This document shows, in pieces, positions 48,261 through 59,818 of a stretch of DNA of 64,000 nucleotides. This DNA is from Zonotrichia leucophrys gambelii (lineage: Eukaryota; Chordata; Aves; Passeriformes; Passerellidae). The stretch covers positions 125,262,533-125,326,532 of the forward strand of contig NC_088171.1 of the NCBI RefSeq assembly GCF_028769735.1, read 5' to 3'. The number at the start of each line of letters is the position of its first letter. The first letter of the stretch is position 1. The translations under genes were made by a program, and so were the position numbers. The notes below the pieces were generated by a model. That model was not told the DNA's origin. It worked only from the letters and a program-made list of their open reading frames with translations, and ran no database searches.

Positions 48261-49670
48261 AAAATTTCTTATAATCAAATTTTCTTATTTATTTTCTTTC
48301 CTTTCTTCCTCATGTGAAGGACAGGGAATAGCAAAGACTCTCTCTTCCTTTTGTCTCCTTTTTCCTTGACTTCTCTCTCTGAGCAGGGGGAGAGTGTATA
48401 TTTATGTTTGAGTATCCAGGCTATAGCAGAAAAAAAGCAAAGCCCTTTCTAAAGAACACAATAAGAAAACCCAATAAAGAACAACAAAACTAAATCCTTT
48501 ACAAATCTCATTATCAATTTCCCCCAAGCTTATTATTGTAACTTCACCAGCCTGAAAAAGCAAAGGATAATTGTTTTGCTTGACTGAACTGTGATATTTC
48601 TATACTGACTGTCGTGATCTTGCTGCAGGCTGACAGGCAGCATAAAACAAATGAAGGTTGTGTAGAAAATGAATCATCATTGAAATTGGTACTATGCATA
48701 TGAAGTATGTCTTATTTTCACACTTACTCCATTTCATGTCCTATAATTTAAAAAATGCTAGGTAGTTTTCTAGCATTTGTTCCAATCTGGACAGAATATT
48801 TTACAAGTGTAATTGGGTGTCAGGAAACAAGCAGAGGGGTCAAAGTTGGGAGGAAATACCTTAGAAAAGAATCTATATGTTCAGAAACTCAGAAGATTTT
48901 TAGCAAACATCAGTTATCCTTGAGGAATTATATATATCAGGGTAGAGGTATAGTTGTACTGCATTACTTGGAAAAAGTTAGGATTTCTCTCAGACTGCTT
49001 GAGAATAAATTGCCTTTCATAATGCCATATTTCATATATAGCTTGTCTTTGGCCCTTGAGCATATGTTTCATTTTGCTCTTACCATACATTCCATCTTCC
49101 TTAATTTTAGTTTTGATGTATTCTAATATCATAAACATATTATACAAAGATAATAAACAGAATGTACCACAATAGATTCTGCATGATGGCCTTGCCATGA
49201 GAAAGTTTTATCCAGACTGGTCATGAGCTTTTTAATATTTTCATTAAGGGCTAGATATTGCAATCTTTTTTGGAAATCTTCTAAAATCTTGATGGAAATT
49301 TTGACACAGCCTCCATTATTTTTTGAAGAACTTAAGCTGTGTTATGAAAGAAAATATGAATCACATTGTGTCTTCTAAGTTTTCCTTGATCATTCTGTTA
49401 GAGAAATCTCATCACAGAAACCTCATATTTTTATAAAAAATAATCTGTTTCAAAGTTAAAAGGAAAAAAAAAATGTGTTTTCATTCTGTTTGGAAAACAG
49501 TAGTGACTGAAAAACCTTGAAGGAGTTGACAGTATCTTAAAATTTTATTTGGGTTGGGTAATATCAGATCATTGATACTTGGTTCTTGGTTCAGGCAGTG
49601 AAACATTTGAGAAATATAAAAAATTAGTAAAGGTAAGAGTGAATTGGAACTTGTATTTTATGGTTAATAT

Positions 49671-49726
49671 AATCAGTGAGTTCTCTATATCAGCGAGCAT
49701 CAGTTCTCTATAATCAGTGAGCATCA
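49671..49726. repeat. Imperfect ~24-bp tandem duplication
   Basis: GTTCTCTATATCAGCGAGCA is followed by GTTCTCTATAATCAGTGAGCA, differing by one indel and one substitution. A third partial copy (AATCAGTGAG) precedes them. Confidence 0.85.
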
Positions 49727-51325
49727 CCAAGAATATGGCAGAATAAAAAAAAGGCCAAAAACTAGGATGTTAATTTTGTAGGAAAACAATAACTTTCATG
49801 CTTCTCTTGCATCATCCTTTCATATAATCGTTTACCCCTGCCTGATGACACTCAAGACAAATTGTAAAGATCTATATTAGATTCCAGAGCTGTTGCCTGC
49901 ATTTCCCTACTTGTGACTAGCACAAAAGTAGTTTAGTGCAAAAAGGTACTGGAACTAAATGAAAACAATGCCTTATTTTTATTTATTATGCCCGTATATA
50001 CTCCCAAGGATTTGCAAAGATTCTTTCCATGGAAAAATGTAGCAGAATATCACAGTGTCTCTACTTGTGCAAAAAGACAGAGGAAAGGGAAGGGCCCTCA
50101 AGAGAAAGCAGGAGAAGCATCTTGATAGAAGTAGTGAAAGGGATGATGGAGACATGTGAGCAGTACTCAAGAGGAGGTGTTCTGCACCCTGAGTCACTCA
50201 GGCCACTGACTAACCTTCTACTCAGCCAAGATCACCAAATGATGAGTGACACACTGACAAAACCAGAGAGATTCTTCTAGCAGATGTGGCCATACTTATT
50301 TTAAAATTACAATTTCTTAACTGAAGGCTGTAAATAGTCTGAATGAAAGACCTAGATTCAGAAACTCCTCTATTCCAACACATTTAGAGGTAAATTGCAT
50401 TCTTTAACAATAGAACAAACACATGTATACTATGGTTCAAAAATAAGAAGCTTTTAAGACATCACTTTTCATGATAGATAAAGGATATTGAAAGGTCATA
50501 ATGGGATTACATTATAATCCGCAGGTAAGAGCAGGATTCATGTCAAAGGATTTTAGCTATAGTTTTATTAAGCTTCCCTCTTACTTTGAGAGATTAACTA
50601 GCAGGACAATATCTGACACCTGATATAGCAACAGAAAGGATTTCTGTGGTTTTCATTTTATGCATTTGACAGTAACATTAATGGAAGAGCTGAGAGCTGA
50701 GCAGTTTCAAAAGGTTTACTCTCTGCAGTTTATGAGTTTGTTTAGAATATGCTTTCAAGAATAAAGTGCATAGTAGGAGATGTTTTAAAATTACTTGATT
50801 TAAGTGCATTCATAAGCAATTTAGAAAACTTAATGTCCTGACTGTAAAAAAGAAACTGCTAAAGCTGACATGAAAAGTAGCCTTGCGGTACACCTGAGAT
50901 AAGGAACTTCTAATGAATGTTCTGAACATTTTTTCTTGCAAGATTGAAAGAATAAAGGAGATCTTAGCATTTTTTAGCTAATAAATAATATGTGTGAACT
51001 GACTGTACATATGAAAGTCAGATAATCAAAATAATTCTCATCAGGGTGGAATAAGATTTGTGCAGGACTAGAAGGTACATGGATTATAAAAAAACCCTTA
51101 ATTTGAATTAATAATGAATCATGGTATGATCCATATCACACAATCATAATTTTACATAAATGGCATAAAAACAAAATAATGAACCTCTCAACCTGAGAAG
51201 CCCTTCTTTGCCTCATTTCTAGTCTTCTCTTAAATTTTCAAAGTTGTGATTCTGCTGTTGATACAAATGACAGCTATTGATAGAATTATTCTTTGTGTGC
51301 ATATGTATCACTTCCAAGCACTTTG

Positions 51326-51376
51326 CTTTGTTAACTACTGTTGTTACTTTGTTAACTACTTTTTTAACTACTGTTA
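51326..51376. repeat. Imperfect 21-bp tandem repeat
   Basis: CTTTGTTAACTACTGTTGTTA at 51326-51346 is followed by CTTTGTTAACTACT at 51347-51360, then a further partial AACTACTGTT. Probably simple slippage; the repeated GTTAAC core is a palindrome. Confidence 0.85.
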
Positions 51377-54300
51377 ATAGTTGCTGCTTCTTTTCTTCTA
51401 TTTCTAAACTAGCCAGTATAGAGAGGTAATTGTAATTCAAACTATATCTTCTGTTGTGTTTTATAGTAAACTGAAAGGTGAGATAGGTACCCATCTGAAA
51501 TACCAACTGGGTTTCCAGGTGTATTTAGAGCAAGTCTATCCCAAAGGTCTCTGCACTCACTACAATTTCATTTTTTTTTAAAATTTCCTCTTTTTAACTA
51601 TATGCTGATAACATAGGAGTGAAACTACATGAATCTTTAGTCCCATGCTTCTGGATTCTCAGTGGAAGTCCATGCAAGGCAATGTAATGTGACTTTCTTC
51701 TGTACTAATAGAAGTGAAAAGAACCTGCAGTTTCAATGAGGTTGCACGCAAGCAAATAAAAAACTTTGTGCCTTAGCACAGACCTAATAAGGAATCATAT
51801 AGCAACAATATTTGGGATCACTTATTAGTTTCCTAAAATGAATGGACAGAAGAATACATGAAAGGACTATCTGTTTTTATTTCATTTGAATGCTATTTTA
51901 AAGAAAACAAGAAGCATATCAATGTTGCTGTAACATCATTGCAATTAGATCACCAGTTAGAATGGATAACAGATAAAGAATTAGAATGGATAGCAATAAG
52001 AAAATTTGTACTTAGATACAAATGTAATCCTTAGCTTTTACCTTTGCTTGTTGAAATAAAATATTATATTTTATATTCTCCAAGACAGTCACTTTGTGCT
52101 TCATAGATTGAAAGCCTTTAGTACCAATCAGTGAAAGAGATAAAAAAATAAAAAGCCCCTGTCTGTCAAAATTTTAAAAGAGGACTTTGTAGATTACTTA
52201 TATCTTTAAGGCCAGTACAAACCACCACAAACATTTTGACTGATCTGTCACAATGGAATATCAAACCAGTCAAAAGAGCAAAGTTTTTTCTAAGCTACAG
52301 AACATATTTAAAGGGCTTCTTTAAATTTGATATCCAGACTCCAAGTGACCTAAAATTAGCCTCACCACCATATAAATGATTTATTATAAATTACTGATAA
52401 CATACATACACCATAAAGCAATTCTTGCTTTCAATCATATTTTTCTAAGTTTTTTCTCTGCTAAAATATTTCTGTTTCACTATTGAATCTCTTATATTAT
52501 GAAAAATTAACCTTGGTTATTTTTGTTTCTCTTTCCCCCCCCCACCAACATGTAATCTTGGCATTGCATTTTTCCTACCTAATACATGAATACTTCATAG
52601 CAGCTCATCACACTAGATGTTTGAAAGAATAATTCCAAAAGATATGTTTCTAATGCAAATCAAGCAAAGATACAATGGTTGGCAGTGATGGCACAAAAGG
52701 CAGGAAGCAACCATATGAAAGAGTAACAATTAAAAGATTTTTTTTTCTTTAGTGAGGAATAGCTTTTAAATAAATGCTGGATCTAAAATGCTTAATTTGA
52801 CTGTAACAAGAACACCCATGCAACAAACCAAGAGCCATAAGCCTGATGTTGCAATTTAATGTGACACTACAGAACAAATTCCTTTATTTTCGTAGTTCTG
52901 GACAATGTCTATGGCATATTTATAATTTAAAGTTGCCTAAGTTTTATGCAGGTATGATAAAGACAAAATTTACTAAGGAAGCTACGCAAACTCAATAGAA
53001 ATTACATTATTGTGATTTTCGAGAAACAGTCTGTGCCTCTCACTCCTAAATATGGAAAAAAGTACTTTTGTATAGGACATGTAAACTACAGTATTGGCAG
53101 TTTTATACTTGCTTTGTATTTGGATGGATTTGGTGAAATACCTTGGGTGTTTCATATGTTAATATAAACAAATTGATTTATTGCCCTGTTCATGCTTCAC
53201 GTTAATCATTTCAATAGTCTCATTGACACCAGGGGGATTAAAGCTAAGCGAGTGCAACAGATCTACATGACTCGAGCTTTTACTGTGAGATTACAATTCA
53301 TAATTACTTTAAACAGTTTAACTCTCTTGGTTTCTATTTTCCATTAATGAATTAGTATTCCAAAGGCTAGAACTTGATTTATACTACCCAAAATCAGCAC
53401 ACAGATGTTTCAGTGCTTCGCATAGCTCTTAATACCTGCTTCATGGGGTGTTTGACTTCTCAGTAATTCTGAAATTAAAATGCTTACACATACAAAATGC
53501 ATAATTAACTTAAATAAAAAGAAAAGAATGCTGAATTTTCCTTAGTAATCTTATGTCTATTATTTCTTCTGTACAGATATCTAATAATCAAAAAAAAAAA
53601 TTAGCCTCAGAAATCAATTATCTGATTTTTTTTGACATACAAACATCTAGTTCAAAGGCAGGGAGCTATTTGACAGCCTTCCTGTTTTCTGTGAAACATA
53701 AAGCAGGTGGTGTATGGGTTGTCATGTTTTGTTCTGTTCTCAAGGGATTGCCAAAAAGGGAAAGAAAACAATTTGCTTTCCAGCTTCATCCAATTATTTC
53801 TAATGATACTGAGTCTGCATGAAATAGAGGTACTGTTGATATTTCTTTACTAAAAGTGAAGGTGGAAACAACAAATTCCACCAAATATGTAGTACAGTGT
53901 TACACTAACATGTATCAGTGAATGGTTGCTGTGGAGCTGTAACCTGGCATAAAATGTCATTGTTTGATGCTGCTTTGCCCAGTCACTCACTCATCTATCC
54001 TCAGGAATCTGCTTAAATGAAGAATGCTAGACGAAATGCCATTTATCTGGGACTCTACAGCTACTGTGTACTTTCCGTGTTAGGGCAAATAAAACGTGGT
54101 GAGCCAATCACATGTCCATCTCATCCAGGTTCACCCAGTGATCTGTGAGCCATGCAATTCTGCCTGTCAGCTTTCCTTACACATCCAGGAAAAATGAGCA
54201 CAACAGGAACTGACTTCAAGCAATATTCACTTCTGATTTGTTACTTTTCATCCCAGATTTGAGCTATGCCCCATTGCTTCCTATACTCTGTTTCAGTGCT

Positions 54301-56035
54301 TGAACCTGTCAAGAAAAAAATAGTGGAAAGGAGAAGTTTCCTAGTATAGCACTGCAGACAGAGAACACAATAAATTAATTTCAATTCTTTACCCAAAGAA
54401 CCACTATTTTCAAAATATGTGGAAATATGGATAAAAGACATTTTATTGTAAAGAAAACACAATTAACTAAAACCAAACAGAACCAAGGCACCCAATCAAA
54501 AAAAAAAAAAATTGAAATTAACTGTGAAATTTTTATATCTCTGAAACTTGGAAATCTTAATAATTTAAAAAGAGTTTTAACATCAGTATAATAAAAATTT
54601 TCAGACTAAAATATTGATCCAAACATCTGAGAAAATAATGGTGAATTATCAGTAGCTCATGCTCATGAGGCTGTAATAGGATTTATTATACAGATGTAAA
54701 ATAATGTCAATTTAGAAATGCAGTGTGTTACAGATATAGTTTAGCCTCCCTCAGTCTATTCCTACCTGGAGGAGTAATTTCTTTTAATGGGAAAAATAAT
54801 TTTGTGAGCACCCCATCCAGGCTGGGTCCATGGTGGCAACGTTAATCAAATTTCTTTTAAGGTTTCAGCTATAATATTAAAGTCTTAAGAATAAAATCTT
54901 AATACTTTAAGTACACAGCACTACCAGGAGACTTAATATAGTACATCTGAGACATTTCTGTTTTAATTTAATAAACCTATTAAAGCTTTTATATTTCATT
55001 ACTTCATGCCTACAAGAAAGGAACTGAGCTTTTAGAATGGTGCTTTTTTGCTGTCTGTGGCCCATGTACTCTGTGTCCATGGAGCTAACGTGCTCATGGA
55101 TCTAAAAGATCAATGTTTGGTAGGTAAGGAAATTAGAATCCTTGTAGCTCAGTATTTAGAGGGCCAGTTCTTTACCAGTATAATATTTGAAAGCAGACAA
55201 ATATAAAAATCTTGAGGATTATTGCTTAAGAGTACTTGATAAACATCACAAACCAAGGAGGAGATAGCAGATAGAAACATTAAGACTGCTTCCTAACTAT
55301 TAAATCATTAAGGCTAAAATAAATTAAACCCTACACAGCTGTTTATTACTTTCAATTTCCTCTTTTAAATTTGCAAGTTTGAGTTTACCAGATCTAAAGA
55401 GAAGATGCCAAGTCAAATCAGGGATTTAAGCTGTTTTCTTGTACAGTTAGCTGACTCTGCCAGCCATGTACTATTTTAACATTTACATAAAGAATACAAA
55501 AATTTTGAGTGGAAAGTACCTATGGCAGAAAAGGGCTAAAGGAGCAGAAAAACTCCTACCCATGGCAGAAGTTCAGAGTACTTTTCTGAAGTTTTAGCGT
55601 CTTACTCAAGGGTATACATGAGATACTTTCATCCTCAGGACTCAGAAGTTGGAGTCCTGAAGAGAGACCTTAACAGAGCTTCTAACAGAGCTTCTTATTT
55701 AAAATTCTTATTTAAATCAGCCAGATGATATTGCCTATTTTTTTTTTTTTTAGATTAGCTTTGTTGATCATGTTGCAGCCTGAGGGAAATTAAACACAGA
55801 TTTTAGTGGTCCTTCTCACCATATCTAAGGGTTATCTTTCTGAAGTGCCCTGTATGTAGCAGATGATGCAATATTTATGGGCCCAGAATGAAAATGAATG
55901 GAAAACCGGCAAATTAGCAGGCTAGTAAAGAAAAATAAAAAAGCCCACGTCAGAGTGCACTGATCCGTTTTGCACTCAGAACTTCTTGGAATACAACTTT
56001 TTATTCCATTAATTGAATAATGTAAAGTACATAAT

Positions 56036-56067
56036 AAGGATCAGTCCAAGTGCAGGGACTGATCCTT
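56036..56067. repeat. Perfect inverted repeat, 12-bp stem, 8-nt loop
   Basis: AAGGATCAGTCC (56036-56047) and GGACTGATCCTT (56056-56067) are exact reverse complements around the loop AAGTGCAG. It could fold as a hairpin in RNA or single-stranded DNA. There is no longer precursor-like stem around it, so a microRNA is not supported. Confidence 0.9.
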
Positions 56068-57793
56068 TGATTCAGGCACTGCCCACCTAAGGACAACCTG
56101 AAAAAGATTGTCCAGTGCCTCAGAGAGTTCCCTGTCATCACACAATATTTATGGGCCAGGTATGGAAAGGTTAAGTAGCTGGTTCTTAGCTGTAGCTGTT
56201 TTTTACAGAAATACCATGTGTTTGTACAGAACCACTAGAAGTCTTGATGATTTTAACTGAATTATGTGGTCTAGGGATCAGTACTATTTCTGAGGCTCCT
56301 CTTTACTTAACAAGCTTTCCCACATTCAGATTCATTTTTTTTCCTACTTAAAAACAATTAATTTTCATAGAAATCTATCCTTATTTTAATAACTCTTCCA
56401 GAATTATGTGATTAAACTTAAAGAACTATGTGATTAAACAGATGTACAGATCTATCAGGAATCAGTCAACTAAGACCACTAAGTTTTATTATCCCCATAC
56501 TTTACCTAAACATACTAAGAAAAAATAAAACTCATTTGATTGGCTGAGAAAAGAGAGGAAACTGAATGGGCAGAATCTGGAATATTCTTTTGATTCCTAG
56601 CTTGATGATGTTTCAAAATACACATAGATAGTTTGTGCCTCAAAATATAATATCTGTTGGAAACACATCTAAAACTCAATGGCAGATCACAGCATTAAGA
56701 CTTTCTTATGAAAAAGGAAAACCTGGTCTAATTGCAAAAGTTCATGTATATCTGAGCTGCAGAGTTAGGAGAGAAGTTAGATCACAGAACTTGGCCTAAG
56801 ATTTACTTTTTAAACAAGACAAAATAGTTACCTAGTGTAGCTCCCCTTTATTTTTGTCTTCTAATGGTAAATAATTATTTCTTCCTTCAAGAAGTACACT
56901 GAATCTGGTTATTCAGTTTTCATAGAGTGCCTGCATAGGGGGATGATGTCTGTTGTTTTCTAAGGTTTTATTCAAATATTTCAAAAAAAAAAAAAAAGCA
57001 AAAAAGAAAAGTAATTTGGTCTTGAAAACTAGTGGCTCAGATTGTTTCCTGTGTCTTGGCCAAATTCAGCAGTTGAAAATAAGGCCAAGAGATAAGTACA
57101 ACTTCTAACATCTGCTCAGACTCTTCATTATTCACAGAGAGTAGTTAGTGTTGATTGATATAAATAATCTTAACTGATTCAATTATGTGAGCAGGGAAAT
57201 CTATATCCTATGCTTCCTTCCATATTTACAGATGACATCAAGTAGCAGAAAAGCTTTCTAATGATCAATAAAGCTCATTTAAACTTGCTGATTACATTTC
57301 TACATTTTCCCATCAAAGAGGTTTAAAATAAATATCTTAACTCAAGCTTCTAAATTCATTCAATATAATTCTCTCTTCTCAAGAAGGCATTGGTAGTCCT
57401 GTTATTGTAATGGTTAGATATATTAGTGAATTCATGGCCAGTGAATAAATCATCAAAGAACTGAAGGAGATGTAGATCACAGTTGTGGACATGTCATTTA
57501 ATATGAATTTTAAAATGCTGTGCATGTGTTCATGCTTTTATCAGATGTAATTGTTGATGGGTAAACATAGATTTTACACTAAATATAGTGTAAAAATCAG
57601 AATATCCAGCAGGTTTTGAATGCTTTTTATATATTTAAAACCTTAGCCTTAATAATTTTTGCATATATCTGGCCATACTGATGATAATCAGTATGTCTTT
57701 CAGCTAATAGTATTAAAATTTTCTAATGTTGATCAGTTTCTCAGCATCAAGTATATTTATGCATTTCAATCACATTGCACCAGTTTTTTTCAG
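56068..57793. other. AT-rich non-coding stretch, nothing identified
   Basis: About 1.7 kb. It contains an A15 run (56983-56997) and the hairpin at 57572-57595, listed separately. No transposon or gene is recognisable. Confidence 0.45.
57572..57595. repeat. Perfect inverted repeat, 10-bp stem, 4-nt loop
   Basis: TTTTACACTA and TAGTGTAAAA flank the loop AATA. The pairing continues outward for two or three more bases if one extra A is bulged. The stem is short and AT-rich, so it is weak as an RNA structure and may be an isolated palindrome. Confidence 0.9.
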
Positions 57794-57938
57794 AAGTTAC
57801 TGTCGTGAATCCACTATTAGAGCAGATGAGGCAGCAGAGGACCAACAACTGTCACAACTTAGAGAGGCCTGGGAATTACCACAAGTAATTCATAATTTTT
57901 CTCAGCCTATACGTGAGGTCCTGTATAATCCACCATGA
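57794..57938 (+). CDS. Candidate terminal coding exon, unidentified
   Basis: A strong 3' splice site (CACCAGTTTTTTTCAG, ending 57793) is followed by an open frame to the TGA at 57936-57938. Entered at phase 2, it encodes about 47 residues: a charged part containing RADEAAEDQQLSQLREAWEL, then a segment ending REVLYNPP. The codon mix is less A/T-extreme than the flanks, with two CpGs, and the composition is more protein-like than most open frames here. I do not recognise it. No polyadenylation signal was pinned down within the next few hundred bases and no upstream exon of matching phase was identified, so a chance open frame remains quite possible. Confidence 0.25.
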
Positions 57939-59223
57939 CTGGTGCATTGCTGAAGAACATCCTGATGTTTTGTCACACTCTTTCCTTCAATTCTGCAATT
58001 TACAAGGAAATGAAATTGGACTTGTAAAGATGTCCTCAGAAATAGCCTTTCATCTGTTTCTGCAACATCTGAGCTAGAGAAACCATTCTGTTGGAGGAGA
58101 TGAGGCTGTCAGAAGTTTTAGGAGTGGGGATGCAGATATAACCACATGCATAAAATCCTACTCTCGGGTTAAAGTATCTCTAAGTCCTTGTATATATTTT
58201 TAAATACTGCCCACAAGTGGAGTGTATTGTCTCAAGTGAGACATCTTCTGTCCTTTTTGAATATACAGTGGCAAAACCAAATGGAATAGGGGTAGAGTAC
58301 TTTTCCTCTCTGAAGGTGTGCAGTTGATGTAACTCTTCTGAGATCAAAAAGCATTCTTCTTTAACTGCCAAAAAAAGCTATGAAACAAAATTTTTGTAAC
58401 TGCCTTTTGTCCTAGGAGTGAAAGAAAATCTATTGCTTTAATTGTGAACCTGTCAAGGGCAAATGCAAGATACTCTTCATGTTGCTAAACTGATGCAAAT
58501 CAGGCCCAGTATTAGTCAGTATTTTTTGCAGGTGTCCATGTTTCAGCAGGCCCCTATACCAAATATAATGTCATGTAATTCATGTAAGGTAAAAGTTTTC
58601 CATCTTTACCATACTCTCATTTTCTTTTCTATTTTACTTCTCCATGGAAGGAGAGCAAGAATGAATTAATCCTGGCAATACCTCCTTTACTTTTGCAGAG
58701 AGCAATGCTACTCATTTTCCATTTCTTTAAATTATGCAATACTACTTATTTTGCAAATACAAAGCCCTGAAAATCAAGTCTAAGTTGTTTATCACACTGC
58801 AGTCACAGCAGATTGCAAGTCCACCATCCTAAATCACAGTAAACTCTTTTATATTTAGAAGACACATACTTTTCTGTAGCTGTATGTTGTATGAGGAACT
58901 AATAAATGCACTAAAGTAACTAATGTCAAACAGATGTATTTATTTCCAGCATTTTTTTTTGTTGATTATTTTGGATAAGATTACATTAGCAGCTTTACAG
59001 GGAAATCATACTTTTTTCTCAGAAACAATTTCAACTAGACCCTTTCATCTCTCAGAGCACCCCTATGAGACAACCTACTCAGCAATGACTTCAGGGAACT
59101 TCAGTCCTCCCAACTTCTGTTGTTCAGTTCTTTGGTTCTGTTCTTTTGCTCTCTTCTTATTATTGAAAAGTCAGAGACAAAAACAGTCAAAAGAGACTGA
59201 ACAAACTTTGTAAACATGCATAG
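57939..59223. other. Non-coding stretch up to the LTR
   Basis: About 1.3 kb. If the 57794 exon is real, the first few hundred bases would be its 3' UTR. An acceptor/donor-like pair at about 58526-58590 encloses 19 open codons but has a weak donor (AAG|GTAAAA). The 96-codon open frame at 58923-59213 ends just before the LTR and has no recognisable domain. Confidence 0.4.
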
Positions 59224-59818
59224 TGTCCTGGGGTGATTTTATGATGCTTGAATCCCCAATTGTCTGTTCTGTTTATGCTGGATACTAAGTTCTGCACCTT
59301 TAGGACTGGTTCTGAGAGCAAAGTGGGCGAGAAGTAGTCTGCAGTTTGTTTTTAGAAACAGCACTTGCTCCCTGCAATTCTCTCTCATGGACTGTGTTGC
59401 CTGCAGCACAGATGGCCGCAGAGAGCTCTCCTTTGCTTTTTAGTTAGTTTTTTAGGCTCACTGAGGCAGAGAAGTTCCCCACATTGTGGCTTTTCCTTTT
59501 CTTAGGACTGTTCAGCCCAGCTTTGGACTGAAAACCCAGAAAACCCCAGGAGCTCAAGCCTGTGGCCCAGCAGGGACACATCAATTTCCAGCACAGGGGG
59601 GACTGATAAGAGACTGAGTCATCTGAAAAAAGCCTTTTTTACCACAAAAAGGAATTTGTCATCTCTTTGGAACAATGAGAAGTTCCATTATTTAATACCA
59701 CTTTTCTCAAAGGAAGTTTTAATTTCTGAACTGGTTGAGGGAGGGACAGGCTTGAATTTGCTTTCTAGAAAAGACCACTTTAGAAGTTTTCTCCCAAAAT
59801 TTGCCCTAAACCAGGACA
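59224..59818 (-). mobile_element. Songbird ERVL-type solo LTR, 595 bp
   Basis: The unit has perfect 8-bp terminal inverted repeats, TGTCCTGG (59224-59231) and CCAGGACA (59811-59818), with canonical TG...CA ends. It is flanked by CATAG on the left and AATAG on the right, a 5-bp target duplication with one mismatch, as expected for ERVL-class integration. Internal sequence (for example GCACTTGCTCCCTGCAA, GATGGCCGCAGAGAGCTCTC) resembles a high-copy songbird LTR family as I know it. I give the minus strand because avian ERVL LTRs typically start TGTCCTGGTTT, which is nearly how this one reads on that strand (TGTCCTGGTTTAGGGC). The orientation is less certain than the boundaries. No internal retroviral sequence remains. 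Confidence 0.85.

Larger units (their letters stand above)
48261..56035. other. Long AT-rich non-coding stretch with small repeats
   Basis: About 7.8 kb without recognised transposons or genes. It holds a 9-bp-stem inverted repeat (48753-48778), tandem duplications at 49671-49726 and 51326-51376, a C9 run (52535-52543), A14 (54498-54511) and T15 (55738-55752). Open frames of 83-123 codons (for example 48755-49126) start in AT-rich sequence and show no domains. Confidence 0.4.

Noticed and set aside
55140..55175. tRNA-like TAGCTCAGT word
   Set aside because: No B box (GGTTCGANNCC), acceptor stem or anticodon arm can be built around it.
56036..56067. Perfect hairpin as a microRNA precursor
   Set aside because: A 12-bp stem is far shorter than a pre-miRNA stem and the flanks do not extend the pairing.
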